Positions 13,508-16,635 of a stretch of DNA of 16,635 nucleotides are shown here, one piece after another. Under the pieces are notes generated by a model, which did no database searches, had not been told where the DNA came from, and saw nothing but the letters and a program-made list of their open reading frames with translations. A program made the position numbers and the translations under genes. Where the stretch lies: contig VFHF01000200.1 in assembly GCA_009392095.1 (NCBI GenBank), forward strand, positions 1 through 16,635. The letters are read 5' to 3'. The stretch comes from SAR202 cluster bacterium. GTDB taxonomy: Bacteria > Chloroflexota > Dehalococcoidia > Lucifugimonadales > UBA3495. Within the stretch, counting starts at the first letter, position 1. Each line of letters opens with the position of its first letter.

Positions 13508-14962
13508 TCACCCCTCCCGCTCCAGGAACCGCTGCACCCGATCCATGGCGCTTTGCTTGTTGTAGGTCTGGTAGAGGAGCATGGCGTTGCGCACCGGGTC
13601 CCCGCCGAAGAAGCGCTCATAGAGCACTTGCCGGCCGCCGAAGGCGCTGCAAGCTACGTCCCAGGCCAGGTGGAACAGGCGGACTCGGTCTTTGGCACCG
13701 GTGGAATCAGTGGCCAGATAGCGTTCCAACTCCGGACCCACCGGAGTGTTGAAGTCGGCCTCGGTGGGCAGGGCCATCAGGCTGCTTGAGCCGAGTAGTT
13801 GCACGATCTCGGCTAGCCTGGGGTAGATAGTCCTGGAGTACAGCTGTCGGCCGGCGACCAACGGACCCTGGGCCGGACACATCACACCCCATTTGTTCAG
13901 CGTGGCATCGGCCTCCGCGGCCCGCACGCAGGCCTTTAGCGTCTCCAGGTAGATAACGATCTCGCCGATGCGCTCCTGAACGTGGGGGACCTGGGTCGAA
14001 CCCAGCGTTTCCGCCATCAGCGAAGTGAGTCCCAGGACGAACTCAGTTTTGACCGCGGTCCGGTTGACCACCTGTTGCCCGGTGTGAGCGGTGGACTGAG
14101 TCGCCGCTGAGTAGTCGTTGCACATGTCCACGTCGCCCAGCAGGAACACCCGATCCCAGGGCACCAGGACGTTGTCGAAAAAGACCAGGGCATCCATCTC
14201 CTCGAACCTCGATGCCAGTGGGTGGTCGAAGCTAGAGCGGCCGATGTCCAGACTCTCCCGGCACATGAACCGCATTCCGGGGGTGGCGCACGGCAGGGCG
14301 AAAGAGAAGGCCTGCCTCCAGGAGTCTTTGCCCAGTATGTGGGTGCGGGTGGGGTAGACTGCGATCTCGTCGGATATGGGTCCCAGGGTGGCCAAGATCC
14401 GGCTGCCGTGCACCACGATCCCTTCGGCCGTCTCATCGACAACCGTCAGCGCCACTTGGTCTTCAATGTTGTCATGGATGGCGGTGTTGCGGCTGCGTTG
14501 CAGGTTCACCAAGGTATGGGTGAGAGTAAGGTCGTTCTCGCGAATGTACTCGTGGTAGCGCAGGACATTGTCTTTAAACTCCGGACGGTCGTTTACGAAA
14601 TAATCCGCCGAGCCCGCCCAACTGGACACGGCGTTGTTCAAAAAGTCGGGCGTGCGGGCCATCATGCCACAGCTTTCCCAGGCCCAATTGGTCATCATCT
14701 CGCGCCGTCTGACCAAATCGTCGATGGTCTTGGGGATGATGAAAGACAGCCCGACCGGGTCGCCAGAAGACGGTGATTCAAAGGTCATCGAGTCTTTGAT
14801 GACCGGGTCATGCTGCTGGTCGTAGAGGGCGGCCAGGGAGCGCACGCCATTCTGGAATGCGGTGTGGGTGGTGACGTCTTTGACCTTTTCGCCGCTGATC
14901 CAGACCTCGGCAGGCTTCTTAGATAGACCTTCTATATACTGCTTACCGGTCCTAACGGGCAT
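13508..14962 (-). CDS. HpaB-family FAD-dependent hydroxylase (4-hydroxyphenylacetate 3-monooxygenase type)
   Basis: This full-length 484-residue flavoprotein is of the HpaB/group D monooxygenase family. The N-terminal MPVRTGKQYIEGL, GMMARTPDFLN (99-109), NDLTLTHTLVN (143-153, His149), HGSRILATLGPISDEIAVYP and FFDNVLVPWDRVF are all in family order, and the C-terminal helical domain is complete to LEREG. The family uses free FADH2 from a partner reductase (HpaC) to hydroxylate phenols ortho to the OH. No reductase is in the window. The aromatic residue after RTPD is Phe107 where well-studied HpaB proteins have Tyr, so the substrate may differ. The ATG at 14962 has GGAGG at 7-nt spacing and a strong promoter lies upstream. 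The gene diverges from the MDR dehydrogenase. Confidence 0.88.
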   Translation of the reverse strand: MPVRTGKQYIEGLSKKPAEVWISGEKVKDVTTHTAFQNGVRSLAALYDQQHDPVIKDSMTFESPSSGDPVGLSFIIPKTIDDLVRRREMMTNWAWESCGMMARTPDFLNNAVSSWAGSADYFVNDRPEFKDNVLRYHEYIRENDLTLTHTLVNLQRSRNTAIHDNIEDQVALTVVDETAEGIVVHGSRILATLGPISDEIAVYPTRTHILGKDSWRQAFSFALPCATPGMRFMCRESLDIGRSSFDHPLASRFEEMDALVFFDNVLVPWDRVFLLGDVDMCNDYSAATQSTAHTGQQVVNRTAVKTEFVLGLTSLMAETLGSTQVPHVQERIGEIVIYLETLKACVRAAEADATLNKWGVMCPAQGPLVAGRQLYSRTIYPRLAEIVQLLGSSSLMALPTEADFNTPVGPELERYLATDSTGAKDRVRLFHLAWDVACSAFGGRQVLYERFFGGDPVRNAMLLYQTYNKQSAMDRVQRFLEREG

Positions 14963-15015
14963 GGATTAGCCTCCGTGGCTGGGCGATCTTTTGGGCCCCT
15001 CGCCAGATTGCGGCG

Positions 15016-15044
15016 AGTGTAGCAGCGGCATATTGGGGTGTCAA
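15016..15044 (-). promoter_or_regulatory. Strong sigma70-type promoter of the HpaB-type gene
   Basis: On the minus strand a perfect TTGACA (15044-15039) and TACACT (15021-15016) are spaced by exactly 17 nt. The predicted start near 15009 leaves a leader of about 47 nt to the ATG at 14962. Confidence 0.7.
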
Positions 15045-15073
15045 AGCTGGGATGTGTGGCGTATGACCGGACA

Positions 15074-15085
15074 AACGGTACCGTT
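15074..15085. promoter_or_regulatory. 12-bp palindrome in the divergent HpaB/ADH promoter region
   Basis: AACGGTACCGTT is a perfect palindrome. It lies 30 bp upstream of the HpaB-type -35 box and 110 bp before the ADH start codon, a position suited to an activator or repressor shared by both genes. No regulator gene is in the window. Confidence 0.35.
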
Positions 15086-15194
15086 CCACGAGGGGTTGTG
15101 GTATGTTACCGGCGTCTTTTCAACCCCCCGGCGGCCGACCGCCAGCCGCATCGCGGAAGGTTCGGGGCAATATGGCCAGCAGTAGGAGGAACAT

Positions 15195-16301
15195 ATGAAA
15201 GGCCGAGTAGTAGTTTGCAAGGAATACGGCAAACCCTTTGTGATCGAAGAGTACGATGTTCCGGAGCCCGCACCCGGTGCAGTCATACTCCGCATGACCC
15301 AAGCGGGTGTCTGCGGCTCAGACCTCCACACCTGGCGGGGTGACCAGAACCAAGAAAACCTCCCTATACCGCCCACCGGCCGGGCCATGGGGCACGAGGG
15401 CGCCGGAGTGGTGGAGATCCTGGGAGACGGGATCGAGACCGACTCCGCGGGAGAGCCAATCAAAAAGGGAGACCGGGTCATCTACGCGGCTGTCTTCCCC
15501 TGTTACCACTGCCGCCAGTGCCTGAAGGGAAACACCAACTGGTGCATGAACCGTAACTATCCGGCCGCCGGCGTCTGGCCTTATTTTGTAGCCACCTATT
15601 CAGATTACCTCTATCTGCCGCCGCGACATCCCTTCTTCAAGGTTCCAGACGAGCTGGATGACAATATTTTGGGTCCGGTGAACTGCGCCATGGGCACCGT
15701 CACCACCGGTCTGATTCGAGCACAGGCAGGTGAGGGCGATTACGTGGTAATCCAAGGCGCCGGCGGCCTCGGCATCCACGCCACAGCCATGGCCAAGGAG
15801 ATGGGCGCAGACCGGGTGATTGTCATAGACCGCCTGGAGAACCGCTTGCGACTGGCCGAGGAATTTGGGGCTGACCACACGATAAATATCGAGGAATTCA
15901 ACACCCCTGAGACTCGTTTGCAGCGGGTCAGGGAATTGACCGACGACCGCGGCGCCGATGTGGTGATGGAATTGGTAGGCCGGGCCGAGTTGCTTAAAGA
16001 AGGAATCGACATGCTGAGCAACGGCGGCACCTTCGTAGAGATTGGCGACATCGTCCGTGGCAGGGAGGTTTCCATCGACCCTTCCAAGCTGCTCACCGGC
16101 AAGAACATCGTGGGATCGCTGATGTACAAGCCCGAGTTGCTGCCCAGATTGTTGAACTTCCTGGTCCGCAAACAGGACGTCCTACCCTTCGATAAGATCG
16201 TCTCCCACACCTTCCCCCTTGCCGAGGTCAATGAGGCTTTTGCCCAGTCTGAGTGGGACCAGAGCCAGACTCCTATCACCAGGGCCATGTTGGTCCCCTA
16301 G
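15195..16301 (+). CDS. Zinc-dependent alcohol dehydrogenase (MDR superfamily)
   Basis: This 368-residue medium-chain dehydrogenase/reductase has catalytic-zinc ligands in GVCGSDLH (Cys40) and GHEGAG (His67), and a structural-zinc lobe with four cysteines (Cys103, Cys106, Cys109, Cys117). The Rossmann motif is GAGGLG (188-193), followed by VIVIDR with Asp212 at the end of beta-2, which favours NAD over NADP. It would interconvert an alcohol and an aldehyde or ketone in the cytoplasm; the exact substrate is unknown. Homology to secondary-alcohol dehydrogenases of terpene or aromatic catabolism is plausible. The ATG at 15195 has AGGAGG at 5-nt spacing. It diverges from the HpaB-type gene, and an acyl-CoA-dehydrogenase-like gene follows 47 bp after its stop, likely the same transcript. 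Confidence 0.9.
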   Translation: MKGRVVVCKEYGKPFVIEEYDVPEPAPGAVILRMTQAGVCGSDLHTWRGDQNQENLPIPPTGRAMGHEGAGVVEILGDGIETDSAGEPIKKGDRVIYAAVFPCYHCRQCLKGNTNWCMNRNYPAAGVWPYFVATYSDYLYLPPRHPFFKVPDELDDNILGPVNCAMGTVTTGLIRAQAGEGDYVVIQGAGGLGIHATAMAKEMGADRVIVIDRLENRLRLAEEFGADHTINIEEFNTPETRLQRVRELTDDRGADVVMELVGRAELLKEGIDMLSNGGTFVEIGDIVRGREVSIDPSKLLTGKNIVGSLMYKPELLPRLLNFLVRKQDVLPFDKIVSHTFPLAEVNEAFAQSEWDQSQTPITRAMLVP

Positions 16302-16348
16302 GCCGTTTGTCCTGGCAACTTAATCGCCGAATCGGGAGAGTAGCGACG

Positions 16349-16635
16349 GTGGTGAAAAAGGAACAGCCCTTGGCCTTGGCTGCGGATTTGGTCCAACCCA
16401 GGGAAGACCTGGTGCGGGCGGCCAACCAGGCGGCCGGGCGTATCGCAGAGCGGGCCGCTGAGGCCGACCGTCAGCGCCGGGTACCGGTGGAGAACATCCA
16501 AGACCTCCATGAGGCCGGGCTCTTGACCGTTGCGATCCCCAAAGAATTCGGCGGGACCGAGGCCGACCTCGTGACCCAGATTGCCGTCTATGAACTCATT
16601 GGTGGCGCCTGCGCGTCCACTGCCTGGGTCATGGG
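16349..16635 (+). CDS. Acyl-CoA dehydrogenase-like flavoprotein, N-terminal part (runs off the window)
   Basis: An open frame from tandem GTG codons (16349 and 16352) runs to the edge, giving 95 residues. It has the ACAD N-terminal pattern: an amphipathic helix RIAERAAEADRQRRVP, then DLHEAGLLTVAIPKEFGG and an ELIGGACASTAW helix. This form, with LHEAGL and ACASTAW, is common to both acyl-CoA dehydrogenases and to flavin-dependent monooxygenases of the DszC/hydroxyphenylacetate-hydroxylase C2 group; the missing C-terminal part would decide. GGGAGAG lies about 10 nt upstream. It follows the MDR dehydrogenase by 47 bp on the same strand. Next to an HpaB-type hydroxylase, a monooxygenase role is at least as likely as beta-oxidation. 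Confidence 0.8.
   Translation, partial: MVKKEQPLALAADLVQPREDLVRAANQAAGRIAERAAEADRQRRVPVENIQDLHEAGLLTVAIPKEFGGTEADLVTQIAVYELIGGACASTAWVM

Noticed and set aside
14222..14776. 184-codon plus-strand frame opposite the HpaB-type gene, and similar long frames opposite 941-1477, 3880-4371 and 4691-5281
   Set aside because: All are shadows of strong genes with low-complexity Arg/Pro/Ala-rich or otherwise unstructured translations and no start signals.
1..16635. CRISPR arrays, transposase genes, tRNA or rRNA genes, phage genes
   Set aside because: None seen on reading both strands; the only repeats are short inverted repeats and the paralogous cupin genes.

Overview
The window is a moderately GC-rich bacterial chromosome segment with short intergenic gaps, clear Shine-Dalgarno sites and sigma70-type promoters. 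The gene mix is enzymes of small-molecule and aromatic catabolism: an LLM flavin monooxygenase, an HpaB-type flavin hydroxylase, an acyl-CoA-dehydrogenase-like flavoprotein, VOC and LigB dioxygenase-like proteins, a GGT-like hydrolase, a PIG-L deacetylase, small cupins and an MDR dehydrogenase. I associate this mix with free-living Chloroflexota of the SAR202/Dehalococcoidia type or similar environmental heterotrophs. That placement is an inference from gene content; no rRNA or other marker gene is present. No tRNA, rRNA, insertion sequence or CRISPR array was found.

Layout, left to right. (1) 25-2058, minus strand: a metallo-beta-lactamase-fold hydrolase followed by an MFS transporter that is cut in two by a single in-frame TGA. 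(2) 2314-3582, minus: three tandem small cupin paralogs with a candidate promoter before them and a 46-bp perfect palindrome as terminator. (3) 3609-5560: a DUF429 protein (minus) diverging from a PA4872-like oxaloacetate decarboxylase (plus) that ends in a terminator. (4) 5628-6087: a lipoprotein gene broken by two single-base frameshifts. (5) 6116-7670: a small VOC protein with its own promoter and a candidate operator, convergent with a PIG-L deacetylase. (6) 7749-11752: a GGT-like Ntn hydrolase (minus, probably co-transcribed with PIG-L) diverging from a LigB-fold protein and an LLM monooxygenase (plus). Both divergent promoters are visible. (7) 11867-13453: a degenerate inverted repeat, a HAD phosphatase and a catechol-dioxygenase-like VOC protein. 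(8) 13508-16635: an HpaB-family hydroxylase (minus) diverging from a zinc MDR dehydrogenase and the start of an acyl-CoA-dehydrogenase-like flavoprotein (plus).

Taken together, the right half looks like an oxidative catabolic island: flavin hydroxylases (HpaB, LLM, possibly the ACAD-like protein), candidate ring-cleavage enzymes (LigB-fold, VOC), a dehydrogenase, and upstream an oxaloacetate decarboxylase that could drain pyruvate/oxaloacetate products. The pathway and its substrate are inferred, not shown. Two transport or envelope genes (the MFS transporter and the lipoprotein) are broken while all enzymes are intact. The points most worth checking are the in-frame TGA in the MFS gene, the missing second His metal ligand in the LigB-fold protein, the GGT homolog without the gamma-glutamyl-binding signature, and the tandem cupin triplet.
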